64,000 nt of DNA from Acidobacteriaceae bacterium (lineage in GTDB: Bacteria > Acidobacteriota > Terriglobia > Terriglobales > Acidobacteriaceae), in NCBI GenBank assembly GCA_003134435.1, contig PLBE01000215.1, positions 71,518 to 135,517 on the forward strand, given 5' to 3'. Position numbers and translations under genes: made by a program. Positions 38,259-46,637 of this stretch are shown here, in pieces; positions within the stretch are counted from its first letter, which is position 1, and every line of letters starts with the position of its first letter. Below the pieces are notes generated by a model, which had not been told where the DNA came from, made no database searches, and worked only from the letters and a program-made list of their open reading frames with translations.

Positions 38259-40012
38259 GGTTTCTGCGCCGCTGCTTTGGGCGTTTCGTCAATCTGTAGA
38301 ATCTGATCCGCGGCCACGTCCTTGATCGTTTGCCTGATTCCGCTGGGCCAGCGAATTTCAATCTTCAGAGCGACATTGTCCTTCCCCAATCCAAAGTGTA
38401 CCCGCTTGTCGCTGGCGGAGAGATAGCTGCCGGCCGTCGAGACGGTGGCGAACTGCGAGCCCGCGGCGGTAACCATTTCGACTTCAGCGCCAATCGCATC
38501 GCGGTTGCTGGTGTGTCCTACCAGTTTCAAGAGGAGCCAATGATTCTGCGTCGGCGTCTGGTTATGAAGCACATGGATCGGCCCGTCATTGGTGGTGACG
38601 ACGGCATCCAGCCGACCATCGTTATCGAGATCGCCAACGGCCAAGCCACGCGCCACCCACGCCTGGCTAAAGACGCTTCCCGATTGCGCGGAGACATCCA
38701 CAAACCCATGGCCCGTGTTCCGCGCCAGCAGCATGGGCTCACGATAGCGCAGGTGCGGAAAATTCAGTTCGATGGTATCGAGGTCGTGGCCCTGCGCGAT
38801 GAGCAGATCCTTCCAGCCGTCGTTGTCATAATCGAGAAAACGCACTCCCCATCCCGAGTGTCCCAGCGTCATCTGTGACAGGCCGGCGTTCGCGCTTACA
38901 TAATTGAAGGAGCCATCGCCGTTGTTCAGGTAAAGCGCATAACGCTGGTTGGCAAGATCGGTGACCACCAGGTCCGGCCAACCATCGTTGTTGTAATCGG
39001 CGAAGTCGACACCCATCCCAGCATAGGTTCGTCCGTCGATGTCGACGGCCACTTCGGAAACCAGAGCCACATCTTCAAAGGTGCCGTTTCCTTTGTTGTG
39101 GTATAGAAATTCAACCATCGAATCGTTGGCCACAAAAAAATCGATGTGGCCGTCGCGATCATAGTCGGCAATCGCTAGACCGAGTCCCTTCGCGGGCTTG
39201 GCGAGACCGATTTTCTCGCCCATCTCAGTGAAAGTTCCGTCCTTATTATTGTGATAGACCAAGGGGGCGATGGGCTTAAAGTGATCGGGATGGCAGTACG
39301 CGCGGTAACCTTCTTTGTGTTCGCCACACCACAAGTCGTCGAAATCCCAATCGAGATATCGCAACACGACCAAGTCGAGATAGCCGTCGCCATCCAGGTC
39401 AATCCAAGCCGCGCCGCTTGACCATCCGCCTCCTGCCACGCCGGAAGTCTGGGTCACGTCGGTGAAAGTTCCATTGCCATTGTTGTGGTAGAGACGGTTG
39501 CCGCCGTAAGCGGTTACGTAAACATCTTCGAATCCATCGTTGTCGTAATCGCCAACCGCCACTCCCATCCCGTATCCGACGCCTTGCAGGCCGGCTTTCT
39601 CGGTGACATCTTCAAATGTGCCGTCGGGCTTTTGATGATACAGCCGGTTCCAGTACTCCGGGCCAGTTTTTTGAGGAATCGTCCCCTTGGGAGTGGGATC
39701 GGCGAGCGGAGTTCCATTCACCACGAAGATGTCGAGCCGTCCATCGTTGTCGTAATCGAAGAGCGCGACTCCCGGGCCCATGGTTTCGAGCAAGTACTTT
39801 CTGGAAGTGTGCGAAGCCCGATACTGAAAGTTAATGCCGAGGCGCGGTGCGATGTCGACGAACGATTCCAATGATTCCGCAGACGGCGGCTTAGCAGAAT
39901 GCTCCTGGGAAGCGGCAAACGACGGCAGCCAGCAAAATAGCCAACCAGCGATCGCGAGAACACTAAGCCTGGTGCGATGCAGTTCTCGGGTGCCTGGCCG
40001 TCTCCGCTTCAC
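38255..40012 (-). CDS. CRTAC1-type VCBS/FG-GAP repeat protein with ASPIC-UnbV domain (second copy)
   Basis: 585 residues with an N-terminal signal segment (VLAIAGWLFCWLPSFAAS). Seven or so FG-GAP/VCBS beta-propeller repeats follow, each with a calcium loop of the type DYDNDGxxD. The C terminus is an ASPIC/UnbV domain (SASDKRVHFGLGKDN and IEIRWPSG). It overlaps both neighbours by 4 bases. Such proteins are secreted or surface-bound and probably bind glycans or proteins; no enzymatic role is established. Confidence 0.9.
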   Translation of the reverse strand: MKRRRPGTRELHRTRLSVLAIAGWLFCWLPSFAASQEHSAKPPSAESLESFVDIAPRLGINFQYRASHTSRKYLLETMGPGVALFDYDNDGRLDIFVVNGTPLADPTPKGTIPQKTGPEYWNRLYHQKPDGTFEDVTEKAGLQGVGYGMGVAVGDYDNDGFEDVYVTAYGGNRLYHNNGNGTFTDVTQTSGVAGGGWSSGAAWIDLDGDGYLDLVVLRYLDWDFDDLWCGEHKEGYRAYCHPDHFKPIAPLVYHNNKDGTFTEMGEKIGLAKPAKGLGLAIADYDRDGHIDFFVANDSMVEFLYHNKGNGTFEDVALVSEVAVDIDGRTYAGMGVDFADYNNDGWPDLVVTDLANQRYALYLNNGDGSFNYVSANAGLSQMTLGHSGWGVRFLDYDNDGWKDLLIAQGHDLDTIELNFPHLRYREPMLLARNTGHGFVDVSAQSGSVFSQAWVARGLAVGDLDNDGRLDAVVTTNDGPIHVLHNQTPTQNHWLLLKLVGHTSNRDAIGAEVEMVTAAGSQFATVSTAGSYLSASDKRVHFGLGKDNVALKIEIRWPSGIRQTIKDVAADQILQIDETPKAAAQKP

Positions 40013-41868
40013 GGTTCGACCATTCCTTTACCTTCAATCACGCTGAAAATCCGGTCCACCGCGGGGATTTGAATCTCTTCCCTGTTGCCGCTTGGCCACT
40101 GGATCTCGAGCTTGTCGACTTTGGCTGCCGCACCCAGCCCAAAGTGCAGGCGCGGATCGGAGCTGGAAGCATAACTTCCACCGCTGAAAACATCACCGCG
40201 CTGGCGAATCGCGCCGGTGGTGACGAAGACCTTGGCGCCGATGGCATCGCGCGGGCTCTTGGCTCCTCCGACCAGCCGAAGCCCTAGCCAGTGGTTTGAG
40301 TTGTGGATGACATTGCGGAGGAGCACTGGCGTGGAGTCGATGACGTTCAGCACTACATCGATGTGGCCGTTGTTGAACAAATCGCCAAATGCCGCGCCGC
40401 GCGCGGAAACCACGACCGCCAGTCCGCTGCCGGTGGCGGGCGCAACTTCCTCAAATTTGGATCCATTCAAATTCCGGAACAGGAGCGGACGCTGCCCGAA
40501 CGTCGTGCCCCAGTCCTGCTTGTCGACCCCGGGATACACATGTCCGTTGGCGACAAAGATATCGAGCAAGCCGTCATTATCGTAGTCGAGAAATCCGGTT
40601 CCCCAACCGAGAAACGGGATCGTGGCATTGCCAATGCCCGCGGCGTAGCTGACGTCCGAAAAGCTGGCATCGCCATCGTTGCGATAGAGAGTGTTGTAGT
40701 CGTCGGAAAAATTAGTAATGTGAAAATCGACGCGTCCGTCGCGATTGTAGTCGCCGACGGCGATGCCCATTGCGGCCTGCTCGCGGCCCTCATCGTTCAA
40801 AGCGAATCCAGAAAGATAGCTGATGTCTTCGAAAGTCCCGTCGTGTTTGTTGCGGTAGAGATACTTTGGGACGGAGTCGTTGGCTACCAGTAAATCCAGC
40901 CAGCCATCATCATCCACGTCCACAAAAACCGAGGCCAGGCCATAGTACCCGCGAGGATCGGAAACGCCCGCCTTCAGGCTCACGTCGGTGAAGGTGCCGT
41001 CACCGTTGTTATGGAAGAGGTGGTCGCTCTCTCCCGGCAGGCCCCGCGGACCGCACATCACGTCAATACCGCGAAAGCGGCAAAAGCCCGGCGGGAGGCC
41101 TCCCTTGCCGGCAATGGGCGGGTTGTCAGGATCGAACTTCACGTAGCCGGGAACGAACAGATCCAGAAAACCGTCGCGGTCATAGTCGCCCCAGGTCGCG
41201 CCCGCCGACCAACCTCCGAGAGCCACGCCCGCCTTTTCGGCCACGTCCGTGAAAGTTCCGTCGTGGTTGTTATGGTAGAGCCGATTCTTGCCGAAGTTGG
41301 ATACGTAGATATCGGGCCAGCCATCCCGGTCGTAATCGCCCACTACCGCCCCGAAGCCCCAACGCTCATTGGCAACACCGGCTTTTTCCGTGACATCGGT
41401 GAAGGTGCCGTCGTGATTGTTATGCAGGAGCATGGCCCGCGGCGGCGACTCTTTGCCCTTTAACGCGGGAAACGTCGATCCGTTTACCAGATAAATATCC
41501 AGCCAGCCATCATTGTCATAGTCGATCAGCGCCACTCCCGAACCCGGCGTTTCCAGGATTGTGCTTTTCTCGGGAGTGCCGGACTGGTGATGAAACTTGT
41601 CCAAGCCGGCCGCGTGGCTGATATCCACAAAGACCACGGGCGCGCCATCCACGAAACCCCCTGCCGTGATGGGGCGGGACAAGGCATCTTTCACTGGAGC
41701 GTGAGCCACGCCCGTGCTCATTCCGCTTTGTGCCGCTGAATCCCCGCGTTCCGGATTTTGCCCCCATGCGATGCCGCAAGTCACCAGCAGCGCGGCGAGC
41801 AGAAGCTTGCCGCACGACACTCCCAACCGGGAGTCACAAATCAATGGACGGGAGGTAAGTTCTGGCAT
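40009..41868 (-). CDS. CRTAC1-type VCBS/FG-GAP repeat protein with ASPIC-UnbV domain (first copy)
   Basis: 619 residues from ATG 41868; the frame is open to 41970, but the signal segment (CGKLLLAALLVTCGIAWG) fits the shorter form. The propeller repeats carry loops such as DYDNDGWLDIYLVNG and DYDRDGWPDIYVSN. The C terminus is ASPIC/UnbV (SSSDPRLHFGLGAAAKVDKLEIQWPSG). It is a paralogue of the next gene, with which it overlaps by 4 bases. Divergent from lacI, with a degenerate LacI-type site in the spacer. Confidence 0.9.
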   Translation of the reverse strand: MPELTSRPLICDSRLGVSCGKLLLAALLVTCGIAWGQNPERGDSAAQSGMSTGVAHAPVKDALSRPITAGGFVDGAPVVFVDISHAAGLDKFHHQSGTPEKSTILETPGSGVALIDYDNDGWLDIYLVNGSTFPALKGKESPPRAMLLHNNHDGTFTDVTEKAGVANERWGFGAVVGDYDRDGWPDIYVSNFGKNRLYHNNHDGTFTDVAEKAGVALGGWSAGATWGDYDRDGFLDLFVPGYVKFDPDNPPIAGKGGLPPGFCRFRGIDVMCGPRGLPGESDHLFHNNGDGTFTDVSLKAGVSDPRGYYGLASVFVDVDDDGWLDLLVANDSVPKYLYRNKHDGTFEDISYLSGFALNDEGREQAAMGIAVGDYNRDGRVDFHITNFSDDYNTLYRNDGDASFSDVSYAAGIGNATIPFLGWGTGFLDYDNDGLLDIFVANGHVYPGVDKQDWGTTFGQRPLLFRNLNGSKFEEVAPATGSGLAVVVSARGAAFGDLFNNGHIDVVLNVIDSTPVLLRNVIHNSNHWLGLRLVGGAKSPRDAIGAKVFVTTGAIRQRGDVFSGGSYASSSDPRLHFGLGAAAKVDKLEIQWPSGNREEIQIPAVDRIFSVIEGKGMVEP

Positions 41869-42024
41869 GGAATCGAGCTGGAAAACCGAATCTTTCAACG
41901 ATCTTCTCACAGAACCCGCGGTTCGGCAAAAAACGAGGAGTTGCGGTTTTACGAGCAAAGCACTTGACATTCGAGGCCGAAAAGCAACACGATGTTACGT
42001 CGAAAAAACCATCAAATGCCATTA

Positions 42025-42038
42025 CAAAACCGCTTTAA
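42025..42038. promoter_or_regulatory. Degenerate LacI-type operator between CRTAC1 operon and lacI
   Basis: CAAAACCGCTTTAA shares 11 of 14 bases, including the intact left half-site CAAAACCG, with the perfect palindrome at 31922-31935. It lies between the divergent CRTAC1 operon and the lacI-type gene, suggesting autoregulation and co-control. Confidence 0.45.
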
Positions 42039-42134
42039 TTGTAGTAGTCTGCGGTGCTGTTGCTGGGGTGCGGCGTGCCGGGTTTCCCTGGGGCTGCTCC
42101 CTGTGCTGTGCGAAGGACTGTTCCCACGACGACC

Positions 42135-43208
42135 ATGGATCGAGAGCGTGTGAAGAACTCTTCCAAATCGGCTTCTCCGGCAAAACCAGTGAGTCTTCGC
42201 GGGCTCGCGGAGTACCTCAAGCTATCGCCCGCCACAGTGTCGGTGGTGGTGAATAATTCGCCCGCAGCCAAGGCAATCCCCAAGCACACAAAGGATCGAG
42301 TGCTGCAGGCGGCGCGGAAGCTGGCGTATCGGCCCAATTTCTTTGCGCGCTCTTTGAGCCTCCAGCGCGGTTTCACCGTGGGCGTGCTGGTGCCGGAAAT
42401 CAGCGAGGGTTATGCCGCGTCGGTCATGCGCGGGATCGAAGATGAGTTATTGAGCGAGGGCTACTTCTATTTTGTCGCGAGCCATCGCGGCAAGCCCGAT
42501 TTGATCCAGGAGTATCCGCGCATGCTGGTCGACCGGGCGGTTGAGGGAGTGATTTTCTTGAACACTCCGGTGGTGCAGGCGCTGCCGGTTCCGGTGGTCG
42601 CGATCGCGGGTCATCTTCGGATGCCGGGGGTGACGAATATTGCCGTCGACAACGGGAAAGCAACCTTCGCAGCGCTCGAACACCTTGTCGCGCTCGGCCA
42701 CCGGCGCATCGCATTTTTTAAAGGCCACAAACGCAGTTCAGACACTGAGTACCGGTGGAGAGGAGTCCTCCGAGCGGCCGCGAAACTTGGGATTCGAGTT
42801 CGCCCCGAGCTGACCATTCAATTGCAGCACGAAGTGCAAGATCCCTTGCCGTCGGTTCCGGATGAAGGCTATGCCAGCGCACGCGAGTTGCTCGCCACCG
42901 GAGAGCCGTTTACCGCGCTGTTTGCCTTCAATGACATTTCCGCGATTGGCGCGGTAAGTGCCTTTCGAGATGCCGGATTGCGCGTGCCAGTAGACATTTC
43001 AGTCGTGGGGTTTGATGACATTCAGGCGTCGTTGTACGTGACTCCCCGTCTGACCACGGTGCGGCAACCACTGCGGCAGATGGGAGAGACGGCTGCGAAA
43101 CAACTTTTGATGCGGATATCGAATTGCCCTGGAAAAGCGCCGCAACTGATTTCAATGGTCCCCGAGTTGGTCGTGCGCGAGTCGACAGGACCGGCCCGGG
43201 CGCTTTAG
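42135..43208 (+). CDS. LacI-family transcriptional regulator
   Basis: 357 residues from ATG 42135; the frame is open to 42054 but the extra part is not family-like. The N-terminal helix-turn-helix reads VSLRGLAEYLKLSPATVSVVVNN (about 19-41), followed by a hinge helix (YRPNFFARSLS) and a periplasmic-binding-protein-like sensor domain (GVLVPEISEGYAASVMRGIE to the C terminus). The ligand is probably a sugar released from the glycan handled by this locus. Candidate operators are at 31922 and 42025. Confidence 0.94.
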   Translation: MDRERVKNSSKSASPAKPVSLRGLAEYLKLSPATVSVVVNNSPAAKAIPKHTKDRVLQAARKLAYRPNFFARSLSLQRGFTVGVLVPEISEGYAASVMRGIEDELLSEGYFYFVASHRGKPDLIQEYPRMLVDRAVEGVIFLNTPVVQALPVPVVAIAGHLRMPGVTNIAVDNGKATFAALEHLVALGHRRIAFFKGHKRSSDTEYRWRGVLRAAAKLGIRVRPELTIQLQHEVQDPLPSVPDEGYASARELLATGEPFTALFAFNDISAIGAVSAFRDAGLRVPVDISVVGFDDIQASLYVTPRLTTVRQPLRQMGETAAKQLLMRISNCPGKAPQLISMVPELVVRESTGPARAL

Positions 43209-43242
43209 ATCGAGTTTTACATGAACCGTGCGTCAAAAGACC

Positions 43243-44115
43243 TCAGGGCTGTGCCGATTCTTTCGGCGCCGGTTCAGATCGCCGGTACACCCGCACGTAA
43301 TCCACCAGCATGCTTTGCGGAAAAACCGTCGTCGGGTCCGGATCGCCCGGCCAGTACCCCCCCACCGCGAGGTTGAGGATTAGAAAGAACGGCTTGTCGA
43401 AAACCCACTTCCAGCCTGGTTGAAGGTCGGCTCGCGTGCGTCGTACGTAACGTTCCCGATCAACGTAGAAATTCACGGAATCACGGTCCCACTCGACCGC
43501 GAAGACATGGAAGTCGTCGGCGAAGCGCTGTTTTCCCGGGAGAGTGTACGCCGCCTCGATCCCGGTTCCCCCGACATATCCCGGGCCGTGAATCGAACCA
43601 TGAATCGTCGCCGGTTCTTTGCCGATGTTTTCCATGATGTCGATTTCGCCGCAGGCGGGCCAGCCCACATTCCCGATGTCATCGCCAAGCATCCAGAATG
43701 CGGGCCACATCCCCTGTCCCGCGGGAATCTTGATCCGAGCCTCAAAGCGGCCGTAGGTTTGCGAGAACTTCCCGAAAGTCTTCAGCCGCGCCGAGGTGTA
43801 GTTTCTGGCCACGCCGTCGGGACCGGTGTACTTTTCCGCGATCGCTCGGATCACGAGATTACCCTCGTGGAGCGAGGCGTTCGCGGTGCGATCGGTGTAA
43901 TACTCAAGTTCCTGGTTGCCCCAACCTTTACCCCCGGTTTCAGCCACCCACTTCGTACCGTCTATCCCGGACCCGTTAGGACCATCGAATTCGTCGCTCC
44001 AGACTAGCGTCCAGTGTTTGTCGGCGGAGAGCGCGGTGTTTTGGGAACCGCCCCTGATGGCCACGGCAGTGACGATCGCGCACAGGCAAATAAGCTTGTT
44101 TCGTCTGACTTTCAT
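43243..44115 (-). CDS. GH16 endo-beta-glucanase (laminarinase-like), exported
   Basis: 290 residues from ATG 44115, with GGAG 6 bases upstream and a signal peptide (LICLCAIVTAVAI). The GH16 beta-jelly roll has the catalytic motif GEIDIMEN (Glu157 nucleophile, Asp159, Glu162 acid/base). Laminarinase-type flanks are also present: WSDEFDGPNG, YTSARLKTFGKFSQTYGRFEARIKIPAGQGMWPAFWML and the C-terminal LILNLAVGGYWPGDPDPTTVFPQ-like region. The extra Met in MEN fits the beta-1,3-glucanase branch. It would cut beta-1,3(4)-glucan into oligomers for the GH3 enzyme. Confidence 0.92.
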   Translation of the reverse strand: MKVRRNKLICLCAIVTAVAIRGGSQNTALSADKHWTLVWSDEFDGPNGSGIDGTKWVAETGGKGWGNQELEYYTDRTANASLHEGNLVIRAIAEKYTGPDGVARNYTSARLKTFGKFSQTYGRFEARIKIPAGQGMWPAFWMLGDDIGNVGWPACGEIDIMENIGKEPATIHGSIHGPGYVGGTGIEAAYTLPGKQRFADDFHVFAVEWDRDSVNFYVDRERYVRRTRADLQPGWKWVFDKPFFLILNLAVGGYWPGDPDPTTVFPQSMLVDYVRVYRRSEPAPKESAQP

Positions 44116-44184
44116 CAAGAACTCCGTTCGCGGGCGGGCTGCGCCGCAACGCGCCCATTATTGCAAACAAACCAGGAGGATGCG

Positions 44185-44256
44185 ATGGCGACGGACAAAA
44201 ACAGACGAGCGCTTCTAATATCCTCGGCCGCAGGACTGGCAGCGCTCGCGCGATGA
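44185..44256 (+). pseudogene. Truncated gene start (23 codons) of a lost exported protein
   Basis: AGGAGG stands 7 bases before ATG 44185. The product, MATDKNRRALLISSAAGLAALAR, is a leader with a basic stretch and hydrophobic run that looks like the start of an exported protein. It then stops at TGA 44254, inside the first unit of a tandem repeat. A strong ribosome site leading to a decapitated leader suggests a deletion that removed the gene body. Confidence 0.5.
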
Positions 44257-44332
44257 TTTCGCTGATGATTTCGCTAAGGATGATTTCGCCAAGGATGATT
44301 TCGCCAAGGACGATTTCGCCAAGGACAATTTC
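44252..44332. repeat. 15-bp tandem repeat (GATGATTTCGCCAAG)
   Basis: Six consecutive units: a 12-base GATGATTTCGCT, then 15-base units starting at 44264, 44279, 44294 and 44309, and a partial GACAATTTC at 44324. Read in frame they would encode DDFAK repeats. It sits exactly at the break of the truncated gene, so slippage or recombination probably happened here. Confidence 0.85.
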
Positions 44333-44485
44333 CTCATTCCTGCGATCGGGGCGATGTGGTTATCGTGGTAGTGCCGGGTCGTTCTGGCAGAGTGTGTGTT
44401 TGTGCTCTCTGGACTTTCGAAAGTTTGGCGACGTTCTGCTGGGCGCCGCCGACTGACGAAGAACAGGGAATCGCGATTCAGCAAG

Positions 44486-44590
44486 ATCCAAACGACCCTA
44501 GATCTGTACACGCAGGAAGACAGCGACGAGACACGGGCGGCGCAAGGCGAATTCCTCTCCGCCGTGGGGATGACTACAGCAGTGCAGTAA
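44486..44590 (+). pseudogene. C-terminal remnant of a tyrosine (phage-type) integrase
   Basis: The frame reads IQTTLDLYTQEDSDETRAAQ and then GEFLSAVGM before a stop. This is the typical end of a tyrosine recombinase, with the nucleophile tyrosine in LDLY. The rest of the enzyme, with its Arg-His-x-x-Arg residues, is missing upstream. It lies 66 bases from the 3' end of tRNA-Asp, where such integrases insert. Confidence 0.6.
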
Positions 44591-44656
44591 TTTTGTGGGT
44601 TGGGTTGTGGGTTCGGCTTGCACTAACCAAACACTCCTAACTGCTTTGGAATGAAT

Positions 44657-44733
44657 TGGCGGGGACGACGGGACTCGAACCCGCGGCCTCTGCCGTGACA
44701 GGGCAGCGTTCTAACCAACTGAACTACGTCCCC
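44657..44733 (-). tRNA. tRNA-Asp (GTC)
   Basis: 77 bases including an encoded CCA. The acceptor stem GGGGACG pairs with CGTCCCC; the D-loop is AGTTCAGTTGGTTAGAA; the anticodon stem CTGCC/GGCAG holds the loop CTGTCAC with anticodon GTC; the T arm is CGGGTTCGAACCCG. All four arms fold. Confidence 0.95.
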
Positions 44734-45040
44734 ACTCGCCAAATCAACAAGATGCGAAATGTCCAGTGTTTATGCGGCTTTGCACACTTTGCATATCGTG
44801 CACGGTTTGCGCGGAACGACCAGAATTGCTCGTATTCCTGTCCGAACCGCCCATAAACCGCCAGTAAGAAACCATAGGAAATTTCACAACCAAAATTATC
44901 GTAGCAGCTTCTCAGAAAACGCGAAAGCCCTCGGCCCTCTCTCACGCGGAAGTCCATCGGCTTTTATAACCAGCAGGAATGAGCGTCTGCCGAAAAGTCA
45001 TTAGACGACATCCATTTTGCGAGCTAGGGTGAACCAAAAG

Positions 45041-45060
45041 CAGCGATCTAAAGATCGCTG
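45041..45060. repeat. Palindrome with CTAAAG core
   Basis: CAGCGATCT, two bases, then AGATCGCTG: a perfect 9+2+9 hairpin. It shares its size and CTTTAG/CTAAAG centre with palindromes at 48301, 60454 and 60494, suggesting a REP-like family. Confidence 0.6.
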
Positions 45061-45109
45061 CCGGAGGTTCCCATGTTGTATTTCACTCACCAGGCTCTGT
45101 CTACGCGGT

Positions 45110-45253
45110 TTCACCGCCCTGCAAACGCTCTTTACCGGTACCGTAGCGAAGGTCGCGAGCCTGATCGCCATCGTGATCGGCGGCTACCAGTTTGCCCATG
45201 GCGAGCCCGGCGGCAAGAAAGCATTGGCCGGCGTGGCGGCTCGTACTGGCATC
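45110..45253 (+). pseudogene. VirB2/TrbC-type conjugative pilin fragment
   Basis: The frame encodes FTALQTLFTGTVAKVASLIA, then IVIGGYQFAHGEPGGKKALA and GVAARTGI. This is the core of TrbC/VirB2 pilins: two hydrophobic helices around a short basic loop after FAHGE. The frame then runs into unrelated residues, and no intact start or neighbour genes (virB3/virB4) are present. It is read as a decayed piece of a type IV secretion or conjugation module. Confidence 0.55.
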
Positions 45254-45504
45254 TTTTGCCTGAAATGTTGGCTTCCTTGGGCATTGTCCTTTCCAGAGTC
45301 GAAAATGGCGTTCTTCGCTATTTTCACAATCTATGACGATTCGAAAATAGTTGGATTGGCTATTTGCGCGGATGAAAGCAACCCCGACCGCGGGCGCGAC
45401 TCTTGCCACTGGGCCGCCCGTTGCAACCTCGGAGACTCGATCAACCTTCGCGGCTTTGTCCGCGTGCTTGCCTTCGTCCATCAACTCGGCGTCCGCGCGC
45501 TCTA

Positions 45505-46251
45505 CTACCAGGGGAGTTCCTGACCCAGATGAATGAAGCGTCCACTCGGCCCGTCCCCACCAAGCAATGCGAGTTGGACGCTGGTCTTGGCTCCATCCAC
45601 TACCTCCATCGGAGCTTTTTCCGTCCCCATGTCTGTCTTCACCCAGCCCGGATGTGCGGAGTTTACCTTGATGTTTGTGCCTTTCAGTTCGGCCGCGAGA
45701 TGAATCGTGAATGCATTCAGCGCCGTTTTTGAGGCGTCATAGGCGAACGTCTTAATGCTCGCGATCGGGCTTTTCGGATCTGCGTGGAGTGTCAGTGATC
45801 CAAGAATGCTGGAAAGATTGACAATACGGCCCGCCGAACTCTTCTTGAGAAGCGGAAGAAATTCTCTGGTCACCGCAACTACAGCAAATACATTCGTGCC
45901 GAACACTTTCTGCAGTTCCCTTTCGGTGGTCTCGATGGTCTTGCCCGCAAACATCCCGTCTTCCGCTCCGACTCCCGCATTGTTGATGAGAATGTCCAGC
46001 TTCCCGTATCTCTCGGAGACCGCCTTCGCGGCAGCCGCCCGATCCTCCGCGCTGGTCACGTCAAGCTTTACCGGGAACACATCGAGTCCTTCGGCCTTGA
46101 GTCGCTCTGCGGTTTCATTCGCGGCGGCCAACGAGCGCGCTGCCACCACCACTGTGATGCCTTCTTTCCCCAACTGCCGGGCTGTTTCCAGACCGATACC
46201 CCGGTTCGCACCCGTGACCAGCGCCACCTTCTTATCGCCATGACTCGCCAT
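45505..46251 (-). CDS. SDR-family NAD(P)-dependent oxidoreductase
   Basis: 248 residues with a Rossmann fold: cofactor motif TGANRGIG (14-21), NNAG near 92, catalytic Ser in NLSSILGS, and Tyr-x3-Lys in YDASK. AGGAGG lies 9 bases before ATG 46251. The pattern resembles carbonyl-reductase-like members; the substrate is not evident. It stands alone between the integration scar and tRNA-Leu. Confidence 0.92.
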   Translation of the reverse strand: MASHGDKKVALVTGANRGIGLETARQLGKEGITVVVAARSLAAANETAERLKAEGLDVFPVKLDVTSAEDRAAAAKAVSERYGKLDILINNAGVGAEDGMFAGKTIETTERELQKVFGTNVFAVVAVTREFLPLLKKSSAGRIVNLSSILGSLTLHADPKSPIASIKTFAYDASKTALNAFTIHLAAELKGTNIKVNSAHPGWVKTDMGTEKAPMEVVDGAKTSVQLALLGGDGPSGRFIHLGQELPW

Positions 46252-46425
46252 TCCAGACTACCTCCTGTCAAAGAGATGCAGCAGTTTGATTCGCGTTGCA
46301 CAAGTTGGGATTAAGCCGCGCGATGGCGGAGAGTGGATTGGGGTAGGCGCTGCGAACCCCGAATGGTTCAAACCAAGGCACAATGAATATGAATAAAGTG
46401 CCGCTCTGACATCGCCCTAAAGCAT

Positions 46426-46510
46426 TGGTGCGAAAGGGGGGACTCGAACCCCCACGGTTTTACCCGCCAGATCCTAAGTCTGGTGCGTCTGCCAATTCCG
46501 CCACTTTCGC
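46426..46510 (-). tRNA. tRNA-Leu (TAG)
   Basis: 85 bases with encoded CCA, a class II tRNA with a long variable arm. Acceptor GCGAAAG/CTTTCGC; anticodon stem CCAGA/TCTGG with loop CTTAGGA, anticodon TAG; T arm GGGGGTTCGAGTCCCCC. The 386-base gap around it (46252-46637) holds nothing else recognisable. Confidence 0.95.
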
Positions 46511-46637
46511 ATGCGTTCTGCCGCTGTCCGCCAATCAACCCCGGTCATCACAGTCTAGATGCGGAACTGCGCCATTTGCAACGTCCGCACTCGACCGTCC
46601 GGACTGGGCTACGGGCGCCTGACCTCACCCTCCAACT

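Larger units (their letters stand above)
44257..45504. other. Gene-poor integration scar around tRNA-Asp
   Basis: 1.25 kb with no intact gene. It holds a tandem repeat, the tail of a tyrosine integrase, tRNA-Asp, a palindrome and a VirB2/TrbC-like fragment, each entered separately. The rest (44740-45040 and 45260-45500) has frames in several directions but nothing I can identify. Confidence 0.65.

Noticed and set aside
44657-44733. A flanking att direct repeat of the tRNA-Asp 3' end
   Set aside because: I looked for a second copy of the tRNA 3' end (GGGACGACGGGACTCGAACC as read on the plus strand) between 44100 and 46700 and saw none, so the element boundaries cannot be set.
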